Shown here: positions 29,858 to 38,005 of the stretch, one piece after another | How the letters are laid out: each line of letters begins with the position of its first letter | How positions within the stretch are numbered: the stretch's first letter is position 1 | NCBI GenBank assembly: GCA_030446625.1 | Contig: JAUJMY010000010.1 | Coordinates: 31,535 to 95,534, forward strand | Direction: 5' to 3' | Origin: Gaiellaceae bacterium | GTDB lineage: Bacteria > Actinomycetota > Thermoleophilia > Gaiellales > Gaiellaceae | Length of the DNA stretch: 64,000 nucleotides | Made by a program: the position numbers and the translations under genes | Notes under the pieces: generated by a model | Database searches by the model: none | What the model was told of the DNA's origin: nothing | What the model saw: the letters and a program-made list of their open reading frames with translations, nothing else

Positions 29858-30715
29858 CTACTTGTTACCGATGTCGAACGCGTCCGCGACGACGAGGGCG
29901 TACGCGAGCGCGCGCTCCGCCGTGGCGGCGTCGCAGAGACGGATGCACCAGTCCGCCTCCCGGACGCACATGTGCGCGAGGTACGCCGACAGCACCCCCT
30001 CCCCCACGCGCTCGACGACGTAGTCGCGGACGCGCCGGCAGTTCGGCGTGAAGTACAGCAGCGTCGCGAGGTCGAAGAGCCGGTCGCCCGACGTGGTCGC
30101 GTCCCAGTCGATCACGGCGGTCACGCGGTCGGCCGTGGCGAGGATGTTCTCGGGATGGAAGTCCCAGTGGACGACGTCGTCCGTCGTCGTGCTCGCGCCG
30201 GCGTGGCGACGGACCACCTCCTGGCACCGCGCGAGGAGCGCGCGCGACGCGTCGGAGTGCGCCCGCAGCGACTCGAGGACCATGTACGCCTGCTCGCCCT
30301 CGAGCACCGAGCGGACGAGGAGGCGCGGCCAGTCATGCGGCCCGATCACGGCCCGGCCCGCCTGGAGCTCGTTCAGCTCGAGCAGCTGGTCGAGCACGCG
30401 GGCCCGGAACGGCGACGCGCTCATCATCCCCTCCGAGAACTTGCGCAGCGGCGCGCCCGCCAGCTCCTCCTGGACCGAGTAGCCCTCGCCGAAGAGGACG
30501 TAGCGCGGGGCGGGGTAGCCGACGGCGGCGAGCACAGCCGTGGTCGCTGCGATCTCGGAGGCCGGCGTCGGCGTCGGCCCCTTGAGCACGTAGCGGCGAC
30601 CGCGCCCGTCCACGAGCCGGACCGCGCCCTGCTCGCCGCCCTCGAAGCGCGCGTCGGCGCGAAAGTCGGTGCCGTGGAGCGCGTTGATCTTCTCGACGAG
30701 CCCGCTCTCTAGCAT
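29858..30715 (-). CDS. phosphotransferase of the APH/choline-kinase fold
   Basis: 285 residues. The kinase-like core is clear: RRYVLKGPTP (nucleotide-binding Lys), SVQEELAGAPL hinge region, VHWDFHPENIL (HxDxxxxN catalytic loop, residues about 193-203) and AVIDWDATTSGD (metal-binding Asp). Then come helices with LFDLATLLYFT. These enzymes phosphorylate small molecules such as aminoglycosides, choline, sugars or homoserine; the substrate cannot be told from the sequence. It starts at ATG 30715, only 9 bases from the divergent DUF354 start, and ends just before the ATP synthase operon. Next to polysaccharide genes, a sugar or polyol kinase role is possible. Confidence 0.8.
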   Translation of the reverse strand: MLESGLVEKINALHGTDFRADARFEGGEQGAVRLVDGRGRRYVLKGPTPTPASEIAATTAVLAAVGYPAPRYVLFGEGYSVQEELAGAPLRKFSEGMMSASPFRARVLDQLLELNELQAGRAVIGPHDWPRLLVRSVLEGEQAYMVLESLRAHSDASRALLARCQEVVRRHAGASTTTDDVVHWDFHPENILATADRVTAVIDWDATTSGDRLFDLATLLYFTPNCRRVRDYVVERVGEGVLSAYLAHMCVREADWCIRLCDAATAERALAYALVVADAFDIGNK

Positions 30716-30727
30716 CGGCCCATCATG
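30710..30727. promoter_or_regulatory. divergent promoter pair embedded in the start codons of two genes
   Basis: Only 9 bases separate ATG 30715 (minus) and ATG 30725 (plus). TAGCAT (30710-30715), 9 bases before the plus start, overlaps the minus start codon. CATGAT (30722-30727 read on minus), 6 bases before the minus start, overlaps the plus start codon. Confidence 0.35.
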
Positions 30728-31753
30728 CGCGTCTGGCTCGACTTCACGAACACCGCGCACGTGCTCGTCCTGCGCCCGCTCGTCGAACTGCTGGAGGAGG
30801 ACGGACACGAGGTCGCGCTCACGGCGCGTCCCCTCTCGCACACGCTCGAGCTGCTGGAGGACTGGGGGCGCGAGCACACCGTCCTCGGCCGGTACGGCGG
30901 CACCGAGCGCGCGGGCAAGGCGCGCGCGGCCGCCGAGCGCGTACCGCAGCTGATCCGGTTCGGGCGGCGCGGGCGCTTCGACTGCGCGCTCGCGCACGGC
31001 TCGACCGACCTGCCGGTCGCGTGCCGCGTCCTCGACGTCCCGAACACGACGATGCTCGACTACGAGTGGGCGGCGCTGCAGTGGCACCTCAACTGCCGGC
31101 TCGCGACGCGCGTGCTGATGCCCGACGCGATCCCCGCGCGGCGGATGGCCGCGTACGGCGCCCGGCCGCCGAAGCTCGTTCGCTTTCGCGGGCTGAAAGA
31201 GGAGTACTACCTCGCCGACTGGGAGCCGGACGAGAGCGTCCTCGGCGAGCTGGGCCTCGACCGCGACCGGACTCTGTGCGTCGTGCGGACGGCGCCGTCG
31301 TACGCGCTCTACCTCGGCGGCTCCGAGAACGAGTTGCTGCCGCGGCTCTTGCGTCGGCTGAGCGCGAACCCCGATGTGCAGACGGTCGTGCTGGCGCGGA
31401 CCGACGACCAGCGCGACGCGGTGCGGGCGCTCGGCCTCGAGCGCGTGGTCGTGCCCACGCGCGCCGTCGACGGCCGCAGCCTCGTCGCATACGCGGACGC
31501 ACTCGTTTCGGCCGGCGGGACGATGAACCGCGAGGCGGCGGTGCTCGGGACGCCCGTCTGGTCGATCTTCGAAGGCCGCCTCGGCGCCGTCGACGAGCTG
31601 CTCGTCGCCCAGGGTCGGCTGCGGTTCCTGCGGGACGCGGACGACCTCGTCCTCGCCAAGAAGGCTGCGGGCCGCATCGAGCGTCGGGTGCGGCGCGACC
31701 CGCGCGAGCTCGTCGCGCTCGCGCTGCCGTGGCTCAGCGTCTCCCGGCCGTGA
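30725..31753 (+). CDS. DUF354 family protein (GT-B-like glycosyltransferase fold)
   Basis: 342 residues. The start MRVWLDFTNTAHVLVLRPLVELLEEDGHEV is the DUF354 signature, resembling the first Rossmann unit of GT-B enzymes such as WecB or MurG. Later come LRFRGLKEEYYL, VVRTAPSYALYL, VVLARTDDQRDAV and ADALVSAGGTMNREAAVLGTPVWSIFEG, the sugar-nucleotide side with the SAGGTMxREAAxLGTP motif that is near-universal in this family. The chemistry of DUF354 proteins is not established; they lie in surface glycan loci of archaea and bacteria. Its 3' end overlaps the convergent WecA-like gene by 20 bases. Confidence 0.8.
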   Translation: MRVWLDFTNTAHVLVLRPLVELLEEDGHEVALTARPLSHTLELLEDWGREHTVLGRYGGTERAGKARAAAERVPQLIRFGRRGRFDCALAHGSTDLPVACRVLDVPNTTMLDYEWAALQWHLNCRLATRVLMPDAIPARRMAAYGARPPKLVRFRGLKEEYYLADWEPDESVLGELGLDRDRTLCVVRTAPSYALYLGGSENELLPRLLRRLSANPDVQTVVLARTDDQRDAVRALGLERVVVPTRAVDGRSLVAYADALVSAGGTMNREAAVLGTPVWSIFEGRLGAVDELLVAQGRLRFLRDADDLVLAKKAAGRIERRVRRDPRELVALALPWLSVSRP

Positions 31754-32915
31754 CCGCGCGCTCGACCGCCTCTTCCCGATCCTCCTCCTCGTCGGCCGAG
31801 CGGCGGCGCGTCAGGCCGAGCGCCTGGAGGTGCCGGGCCTTCAGGATCTCGAGCGTATAGACCATCCACAGCGACGCGGCCGCCACGACGACGCCCCCGG
31901 CGGCGCCGACGAGCGCGTTCTCGAGGTCCCAGTTCCCACGCGGTCGGGGCGGCACGTAGCGGAGCAGGATCGCGTACGCCGCGAGCAGCGCTGCCCAGCC
32001 GTGCAGGTACGCCGCCGTGCGCCGCTGCGAGAACCCGATCCGCAAGAACCGGTGGTAGAAGTGGTTGTGGTCCGCGCCCCACGGCGCGCGCCGGTACTTC
32101 AGCCGCTTCAGCACGACGAACGACGTGTCGAGGATCGGCACGGCGAGCACGAGGAGCGGCGCGGCGAGGGCGATCGTCGCTGCGGTCTTCAGGACGCCCT
32201 GCACGGCGACGGCCGCGAGGACGAAGCCGAGCGCGAGCGCTCCGGAGTCGCCCATGAAGATCGTCGCCGGGTGGTAGTTGTGGCGCAGGAACGCGAGCGT
32301 CGCGCCGCACACGATCGCCGCGAACGCCGCGGCGGTCATGCGGTCGAACGACACAGCGAGCAGCGCGAACGACCCGGCCGCGATCGCGACGATGCCCGCC
32401 GCGAGCGAGTCCATCCCGTCGATCAGGTTGACGAGGTTCGCGATCAGCGCGATCCAGAAGATCGTCAGCGGATAGGCCGCCGGGCCGAGGCTGTGATCGC
32501 CGACGAGCGGGAGCGTGACGCGGTCGAACGTCACGTCGTACCCGAACACCGGCAGCGTCGCGATCGCCATCACGCAGAGGAGCTTCGTGCTCGGCCGGAG
32601 CCCGCGGATGTCGTCGACCAGGCCGACGAGCGCGACGAGAGCCGTGCCGATCGCGATCCCGAGGTACGGCCCCGTGGGGCGGATCAGCACCGCGACGGGG
32701 ACGAGGATCCCGCCGACGATCGCGAGGCCGCCGATCCGCGGCACCGGAGCGGTGTGGACGCGCGGCCGGTCCGTCGAGTCGTCGACGCCGCCGATCAGCG
32801 GCGCGAGCCGCGCGACGAGCGGCGTCAGCAGGAGGACCAGCGCGGCGGCGAGCAGGAAGCCCCAGGCGACCGTGCCCTCGCCGACGAGGGCGCGGAGCGA
32901 CTCCTGGAACGACAT
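31734..32915 (-). CDS. polyprenyl-phosphate GlcNAc/sugar-1-phosphate transferase, WecA/TagO type
   Basis: 393 residues with about eleven membrane helices. Motifs of the MraY/WecA superfamily are present in order: RVHTAPVPRIGG, VGLVDDIRGL (two catalytic Asp), LVNLIDGMDSLAAG, HPATIFMGDSGA, and the cytosolic ADHNHFYHRFL loop (HxH pair). It transfers a sugar 1-phosphate from a UDP-sugar to undecaprenyl phosphate, the first lipid-linked step for wall teichoic acid-like polymers, arabinogalactan or O-antigen. This place between upp/glyA and the atp genes is its usual position in Gram-positive bacteria. The acidic C-terminal tail is extra. Start ATG 32915 has AGGAG 5 bases before it, inside a hairpin. 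Confidence 0.93.
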   Translation of the reverse strand: MSFQESLRALVGEGTVAWGFLLAAALVLLLTPLVARLAPLIGGVDDSTDRPRVHTAPVPRIGGLAIVGGILVPVAVLIRPTGPYLGIAIGTALVALVGLVDDIRGLRPSTKLLCVMAIATLPVFGYDVTFDRVTLPLVGDHSLGPAAYPLTIFWIALIANLVNLIDGMDSLAAGIVAIAAGSFALLAVSFDRMTAAAFAAIVCGATLAFLRHNYHPATIFMGDSGALALGFVLAAVAVQGVLKTAATIALAAPLLVLAVPILDTSFVVLKRLKYRRAPWGADHNHFYHRFLRIGFSQRRTAAYLHGWAALLAAYAILLRYVPPRPRGNWDLENALVGAAGGVVVAAASLWMVYTLEILKARHLQALGLTRRRSADEEEDREEAVERAVTAGRR

Positions 32916-32939
32916 CGCCGCTCCTTATAGCAAGCGGCG
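32916..32939 (-). promoter_or_regulatory. hairpin and -10 over the wecA-like start
   Basis: CGCCGCT (32916-32922) and AGCGGCG (32933-32939) form a perfect 7-base inverted repeat. On the minus strand its 3' arm contains part of the AAGGAG ribosome site and abuts ATG 32915. TATAAG (32924-32929 on minus) in the loop is a candidate -10, 8 bases from the start. Confidence 0.35.
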
Positions 32940-32959
32940 GAAACGGCAACCTCGGCTGG

Positions 32960-32965
32960 TACGAT
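32960..32965 (+). promoter_or_regulatory. -10 element for the UDP-sugar dehydrogenase unit
   Basis: TACGAT ends 8 bases before GTG 32974; no ribosome site is visible between them. Predicts a leaderless transcript for the four plus-strand sugar genes. Confidence 0.4.
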
Positions 32966-32973
32966 CGCGCGCC

Positions 32974-34281
32974 GTGACCGAAGTCGCCTCACCTGCCACG
33001 ACGTTCGACGAGCGCATCGCGAGCCGCCACGCGCGGGTCGGCATCGTCGGCCTGGGCTACGCCGGGCTCCCGCTCGCGATGACCTTCGCCGAGGCGGGCT
33101 TCGACGTCACCGGGCTCGACGTCAACGAGGAGCGCGTGCGCGCCGTCCAGGAGCGCCGCTCGTACCTCGTCGACGTGCCCGTCGAGCGCTACGGCGGCCT
33201 CGAGGAGCGGCTCCACGCGACGACCGCCTACGAAGCCGTCGCCGACCTCGACGCGCTGACGATCTGCGTCCCGACGCCGCTTTCGAAGACGCGCAGCCCC
33301 GACCTCTCGTACATCGTCTCGGCGGCGGAGTCCGTCGCCACCAACATGCGCGACGGACAGCTCATCGTCCTCCAGTCGACGACGCACCCCGGGACGACCG
33401 AGGAGATCGTGCTTCCGACCCTCGAGCGTTCGGGCGGAAGGGTCGGACAGGACTTCTTCCTCGGCTACGCGCCCGAGCGCGTGGATCCCGGCAACAAGCA
33501 CTACTCGGTGAAGACGACGCCGAAGCTCGTCGCCGGCGTGACGGCCGAGTGCCTCCGCCGCACGCAGCTCCTGTACAGCCAGATCGTCGAGACGATCATC
33601 CCCTGCTCGAGCCCGATGGTGGCCGAGACGGCGAAGCTGCACGAGAACACGTTCCGCGCCGTCAACATCGCGCTCGCGAACGAGCTCGCGCTGATGTGCG
33701 ACCGGCTCGGGATCTCCGCGTGGGAGGTGATCGAGGCCGCGTCGACGAAGCCGTTCGGGTTCCTCCCCCACTATCCCGGCCCCGGCCTCGGCGGCGACTG
33801 CATCCCCGTCGTGCCCCACTTCCTCGCGTGGCGGCTGCGGGAGTACGGGTACTCGGCGCAGCTCATCGACGCTGCGCACGAGATCAACGCGAGCATGCCG
33901 CTCTACGTCGTGCAGAAGATCAGCGACGCGCTCAACGACGCCGGGCGCCCGATCAAGGGCACTCGGCTGCTCCTCCTCGGGATGGCGTACAAGGCGGACG
34001 TGCACGACACGCGCGAGTCGCCGAGCCTCGAGGTCATGCGGCAGCTGCTCCAGCGCGGCGGCGAGATCTCGTACTGCGATCCGTGGGTGCCGCAGCTCAT
34101 GCTCGACGGCCAGCTCCACGAGAGCGTCGAGTGGACGCCCGAGCAGGTGCGCCAGGCCGACTGCGTCGTGATGCTGACCCAGCACCGCCAGTTCCTCGAG
34201 CAGCCGTTCTGGAACGAGGCGAAGCTGATCGTCGACACGCGGAACGTCGTCCCGCCCGGCGCCAACGTCCGCCACATCTAG
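32974..34281 (+). CDS. UDP-N-acetyl-hexosamine / UDP-sugar 6-dehydrogenase (WbpA/TviB type)
   Basis: 435 residues from GTG 32974. The Rossmann motif is VGLGYAGLPLA (residues about 25-35), then CVPTPLSKTRSPDLSYI, LQSTTHPGTTEE, FLGYAPERVDPGN, KLHENTFRAVNIALANELA and the catalytic GGDCIPV (Cys276). The C-terminal domain has LLLGMAYKADVHDTRESPS. The C-P-T-P-L and PERxDPGN wording separates this class (UDP-GlcNAc, UDP-ManNAc or UDP-GalNAc dehydrogenases) from the UDP-glucose enzyme at 1575. It makes a uronic acid nucleotide sugar with two NAD+. Two epimerases and a CapD fusion follow on the same strand. Confidence 0.92.
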   Translation: MTEVASPATTFDERIASRHARVGIVGLGYAGLPLAMTFAEAGFDVTGLDVNEERVRAVQERRSYLVDVPVERYGGLEERLHATTAYEAVADLDALTICVPTPLSKTRSPDLSYIVSAAESVATNMRDGQLIVLQSTTHPGTTEEIVLPTLERSGGRVGQDFFLGYAPERVDPGNKHYSVKTTPKLVAGVTAECLRRTQLLYSQIVETIIPCSSPMVAETAKLHENTFRAVNIALANELALMCDRLGISAWEVIEAASTKPFGFLPHYPGPGLGGDCIPVVPHFLAWRLREYGYSAQLIDAAHEINASMPLYVVQKISDALNDAGRPIKGTRLLLLGMAYKADVHDTRESPSLEVMRQLLQRGGEISYCDPWVPQLMLDGQLHESVEWTPEQVRQADCVVMLTQHRQFLEQPFWNEAKLIVDTRNVVPPGANVRHI

Positions 34282-34294
34282 TCCCCCCGGCGCG

Positions 34295-35140
34295 CTGCTC
34301 GTCCTGGGGGCGGGCTACATCGGCGCCGCGCTCGCGCAGCTCGCGCTCGACGAGGGGCACGAGGTCGTGCTCGCGGACAACTGGCACGCGACCGAGCGCG
34401 CGCAGCTCGACGCGCTCGCCGCGCGCGGCGCCCGCGTCGAGACTGCCGACATCCGGAGCGCGGAGGATCTCGACCGGCTGCTCGCGGATCGGCCGGCGCG
34501 CGTGTACCTGCTCGCCGCGCAGGCGAGCCGGCCGCTCTCCGAGCGCGACCCGGACTACACCGAGGAGACGAACGTGACCGGGGCGCGCCGTGTCGCGGAG
34601 CGCGTGGCCGCCGCCGGCGGGCCGCCACTCGTGTACGCGAGCTCGCTGCACGTGTACGGCTCGGAGCTGCGCGGCGAGATCCGAGCCGACCACCCCTACG
34701 GCGCGCAGGGCGACCTGGCGCACCTCTCGAAGGTCTACGCCGAGCAGTGCCTCGCGATCTACGCGCGGCGGCACGGATTCGACCTCGCGCTGCTGCGGCT
34801 CGGGATCGTCTACGGCCCGAGCGCCGTCGAGCACGACCGCCCGGAGTCGCAGACCGTCGTCGACAAGTTCCGCCGGCTCGCTGTCGCCGGCGAGGAGCTG
34901 ACGCTCGACGACGGCGGGCGCGCGACGATCGGCGTCGTCCACGTCGACGACGTGGCGCGGATCCTCCTGGACGCGCCGGCCGAGGCCGGCGTTGCCGCCG
35001 CGAACGTCGCCGCGGAGGCGGTCACGGTCGCGGACGTCGCCGCGCTCGCGCGCGGACACCAGCCCAGCGGCGGCGCCGCCTTCTCGTTCGCGAGCCCGTA
35101 CACGTATCGGCACCGACTCGCCGGTTACCTCCGCCGATGA
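34295..35140 (+). CDS. NAD-dependent sugar epimerase/dehydratase, start uncertain
   Basis: An extended SDR of about 280 residues. It begins LLVLGAGYIGAALAQLA (the GxGYIG dinucleotide motif) and continues DIRSAEDLDRLL, AAQASRPLSERD, NVTGARRVAE, YASSLHVYG and LRLGIVYGPS. Two oddities. No ATG, GTG or TTG lies in this frame between the previous gene's region and the GxGYIG motif; CTG 34295 is the only near-cognate codon, and a base may be missing in the CCCCCC run at 34283-34288. And the YxxxK motif reads AHLSK, so the catalytic Tyr is replaced by Ala. It may bind a nucleotide sugar without the normal catalysis. It ends in an ATGA overlap with the next gene. Confidence 0.7.
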   Translation: MLVLGAGYIGAALAQLALDEGHEVVLADNWHATERAQLDALAARGARVETADIRSAEDLDRLLADRPARVYLLAAQASRPLSERDPDYTEETNVTGARRVAERVAAAGGPPLVYASSLHVYGSELRGEIRADHPYGAQGDLAHLSKVYAEQCLAIYARRHGFDLALLRLGIVYGPSAVEHDRPESQTVVDKFRRLAVAGEELTLDDGGRATIGVVHVDDVARILLDAPAEAGVAAANVAAEAVTVADVAALARGHQPSGGAAFSFASPYTYRHRLAGYLRR

Positions 35141-35997
35141 AGCTCGTCGTCACCGGGGCGACCGGGTTCCTCGGCTCGAGGACGACCAGCATCCTTCGCG
35201 AGCGCGGCCACGAGGTCGTCGCGCTCGCGCGTCCCGGCGGCGCAGCGCGCGCGGCGACGGAGGACCTCGCGGTGGAGCGCGCCGACGCCGGCGACCCCGG
35301 GACGCGCCGCTACCTCGCCGGGTCGGACGCGGTCCTCCACTTCGCGGGCGTCCCGGATCCGGCACGCGCGCGGAGCGACCCGGCGCGGGCGGTGCGTGAG
35401 AACGCGGGAGCGACGCTGAACCTGCTCGAGGGCTGCCTCGCGCACGGCGCCGCGCTCGTCTACCCGTCGACGCTGCGCGCGGCGGTCGATCCTCCGCCCG
35501 ACGCGTACGCGCTCTCGAAACGGCTCGGCGAGGAGACGTGCCAGATGCACCCCGCGCCGGCGACGGTCGTGAGGCTGCCGTCCGTCTTCGGGCCGGGCCA
35601 GGTCGCGGCCGAGGGCGCCACCGGCGCGATCGCGAGCTTCGCCGCGCGCGCCCTCGCGGGCGAGCCGATCGTCGTCGAGGGGGATCCGGAGCGCGCGCGC
35701 GACTTCCTCTACGTCGACGACTTCGTGCTCGCGCTCGAGCGGATCGTGCGCGACGCCCGCTGGAACGAGACGCTGACGGTCGCGACGGGCGCCGCCACGC
35801 CGTTGCGGCGCGCTGCCGAGCTCGTCCGCGACGCGGCCGGCAACGACGTGCCGATCGAGACGCGGGGAGGGACGCTCGCGCCCGGCGAGAACGAGAGCTA
35901 CGTCGGCGAGCCCGCACTAGGCTTCCCCATCCGGCCGCTCGAGGAGGCTGTCCCGCTGTATGTCGACTGGCTTCGCACGCTACGCGTCAATGGGTGA
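35137..35997 (+). CDS. NAD-dependent nucleotide-sugar epimerase/dehydratase
   Basis: 286 residues. It starts MKLVVTGATGFLGSR (GATGFLG dinucleotide motif), then VLHFAGVPDPARAR, NAGATLNLLEG, VYPSTLRAAV, and YALSK (YxxxK with Tyr and Lys in place), RLPSVFGPGQ and RDFLYVDDFVLALERI, all features of an extended short-chain dehydrogenase acting on nucleotide sugars (GalE/RfbB-like). Overlaps the previous epimerase by ATGA, so both are made together: one has a full catalytic set, the other lacks the Tyr, which hints at a working pair. The product sugar is unknown. Confidence 0.85.
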   Translation: MKLVVTGATGFLGSRTTSILRERGHEVVALARPGGAARAATEDLAVERADAGDPGTRRYLAGSDAVLHFAGVPDPARARSDPARAVRENAGATLNLLEGCLAHGAALVYPSTLRAAVDPPPDAYALSKRLGEETCQMHPAPATVVRLPSVFGPGQVAAEGATGAIASFAARALAGEPIVVEGDPERARDFLYVDDFVLALERIVRDARWNETLTVATGAATPLRRAAELVRDAAGNDVPIETRGGTLAPGENESYVGEPALGFPIRPLEEAVPLYVDWLRTLRVNG

Positions 35998-36019
35998 CGC
36001 TTCGGGCGATACGGGGTAG

Positions 36020-38005
36020 ATGCAGATCTCTTCGAACATACTCCTCAAAGCCGCGCCCGAGCCTGAGCAGATAGCGGAGCGGCTCGAGGGAGGCGGCTGG
36101 CGCGGCCTCGAGCTCGCGCTCATGCCACACCACGTCGCGGACGACGCTGCGCTCGCGCGCGCCGTGGCCGCCGTCGCCGGCGTCGACCTGACCCTCACGG
36201 CCGAGGCGCCGGTCGCGTGGCCGAGTGGCGCGTTCGTGCGGGTCGACCGGCTCGACGAGGAGGCGAAGGCGGGGATCGAGCGCAGCGCCGAGTTCGCGGC
36301 CGCAATCCGGTCGCCCGTGCTGACGATCCACCTGTTCACGCCGCTCGCGCCGGACGAGTACCGCGCGTCGGTGGCGCCGGACGAAGCCGCGATCGAGCGC
36401 TTCCTGCGCTTCTACGCCGGCGCCTGCCTCTCCCGTGGCGTTACGCCGCTGATCGAGAACGTGCCGCCGGTGCTGCGGATGAGGACGGGCGGCGTCTTCC
36501 TCTCCGCCGTCGGCGGCCACTGGCGCGACCTGCTCGCATGGCGCGAGCGCGTGCCCGAGCTCGGCTTCACGCTCGACACGTCGCATGCGGCGCTTTTCCG
36601 CAGCTTCGCGGCGACGTACCCGACGTTGTTCGGCCTCTACTCCGACGAGGAGCTCGAGCTGGAGCGCTACGTCGAGGAGCTGGGTCCCGCGGCGGAGGTC
36701 GCGCACGTGTCGGACGCACACGGCCTGCTCGGCGAGGGGCTTCCGTACGGAGAGGGCGAGCTGGAGCTCGACGGCGTCGTGCGGCGCCTCGGCGAGCTCG
36801 TGCCGTTCGTCGTCGCGGAGATCAACGAGCCCGACCAGCGACGCTCGCCGAACATGAAGGCGGGGTACCGCGCGATCGAGCGCGCGCTCGCCGCGCCAAG
36901 TAACAACGTGTTACAACGCCGTCCTCGCCGCGTCCCGCAGGAGACGTTCGACTGGCAGGCCGTGCTCGAGCGGCGCGATCCCGTCCCGTCGCTGCTCGCG
37001 CTGCAGGAGCGCTTCGGCGGCCGCCGCATCCTGCTGACCGGCGGCGGCGGATCGATCGGCCGCACGCTCTCGAGCTTCCTCGCCGGCTTCCGCCCCGAGC
37101 GCATCACCGTCCTCGACGGTCACGAGGCGTCGCTGAGCGCGGACCGCCGCGCGCGACCCCCGGAGCTGCTCGCCGCGATGCACCACGTCCTCTGCGACAT
37201 CCGCGACGCGGGCCGGCTGGAGCGCGAGCTCGCGCTCGCGCGGCCGGACGTCGTCTTCCATCTGGCCGCGTACAAGCACGTCGACTGGGCGGAGGTATAC
37301 CCGGAGGAGTTCGTCGACACCAACCTCCAGGGGAGCTGGAACGTGCTTCGCGCCGCAGAGCGCGCGGGCGTCGAGACGGTGGTCGTCGCCTCGACCGACA
37401 AGGCCGCCCTGGCGGCGAGCTTCTACGGGCGCACGAAGCGCTTCATGGAGCTGCTGACCGCGTTCGCCGGGCGCGAGGTCGGCGCGAAGCGGATCGCCGT
37501 GCGGTTCGTGAACGTGCTCCAGAGCGCCGGCAGCGCGTCCGAGATCTTCCTGCGCCAGGCACGGGCCGACGTCCCGCTCACGGTCACCGACACCGGCATG
37601 ATCCGGTACTGGATCACGATGGCCCACGCGGCGACGCTCGCGGCGCACGGCGCGCTGCTCGCCGACGAGGGAGTGCGCCTCGCGGGGCCGGCCGACCCGG
37701 TGATGCTGACGGTCGGCGAGCTCGCGAGCCGGATCTGGCGCCACGCGGGTCGCGAGGGCGAGCCCGCGCTCGACATCCTCGGCATCCGGCGCGGCGAGAC
37801 GTTGACCGAGGTCCTGACGGGGCCCGGCGAGGAGCTGGGCGAGGAGCGCCATCACGGCATCGCGGCGATTGCCGGCGAGCTGCCGACCGCGGGCCCTGCG
37901 TGGGTGGCGGAGCGCCTACCGGCGCGCGGCACGCGCGAGGAGACGCGCGCTGTGTGGCTCGAGGCGATGCAGCGCCCGGGCTTGCTCGCGCAGGCGCCCC
38001 GCTAG
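36020..38005 (+). CDS. fusion of a xylose-isomerase-like TIM barrel with a CapD/FlaA1-like nucleotide-sugar dehydratase
   Basis: 661 residues in two parts. Residues 1-290 look like an AP-endonuclease family 2 / xylose isomerase-like TIM barrel: LTIHLFTPL, IENVPP (Glu146), TLDTSHA (Asp187, His189), AEVAHVSDAHG (His229, Asp232) and VVAEINEP (Glu268), a plausible metal site. A basic linker (about 293-325) leads to residues 330-640, a CapD-like extended SDR: LLTGGGGSIGRTL (341-347), VFHLAAYKHVDWAEVYPEE, STDKA (458-462) and YGRTK (Tyr469, Lys473), then RYWITMAHAATLAAHGALL. CapD enzymes act on UDP-GlcNAc-type sugars (4,6-dehydratase or 5-epimerase). I know of no described enzyme with this fusion. 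It is the last gene of the sugar block and overlaps upp by 4 bases, tail to tail. Confidence 0.75.
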   Translation: MQISSNILLKAAPEPEQIAERLEGGGWRGLELALMPHHVADDAALARAVAAVAGVDLTLTAEAPVAWPSGAFVRVDRLDEEAKAGIERSAEFAAAIRSPVLTIHLFTPLAPDEYRASVAPDEAAIERFLRFYAGACLSRGVTPLIENVPPVLRMRTGGVFLSAVGGHWRDLLAWRERVPELGFTLDTSHAALFRSFAATYPTLFGLYSDEELELERYVEELGPAAEVAHVSDAHGLLGEGLPYGEGELELDGVVRRLGELVPFVVAEINEPDQRRSPNMKAGYRAIERALAAPSNNVLQRRPRRVPQETFDWQAVLERRDPVPSLLALQERFGGRRILLTGGGGSIGRTLSSFLAGFRPERITVLDGHEASLSADRRARPPELLAAMHHVLCDIRDAGRLERELALARPDVVFHLAAYKHVDWAEVYPEEFVDTNLQGSWNVLRAAERAGVETVVVASTDKAALAASFYGRTKRFMELLTAFAGREVGAKRIAVRFVNVLQSAGSASEIFLRQARADVPLTVTDTGMIRYWITMAHAATLAAHGALLADEGVRLAGPADPVMLTVGELASRIWRHAGREGEPALDILGIRRGETLTEVLTGPGEELGEERHHGIAAIAGELPTAGPAWVAERLPARGTREETRAVWLEAMQRPGLLAQAPR

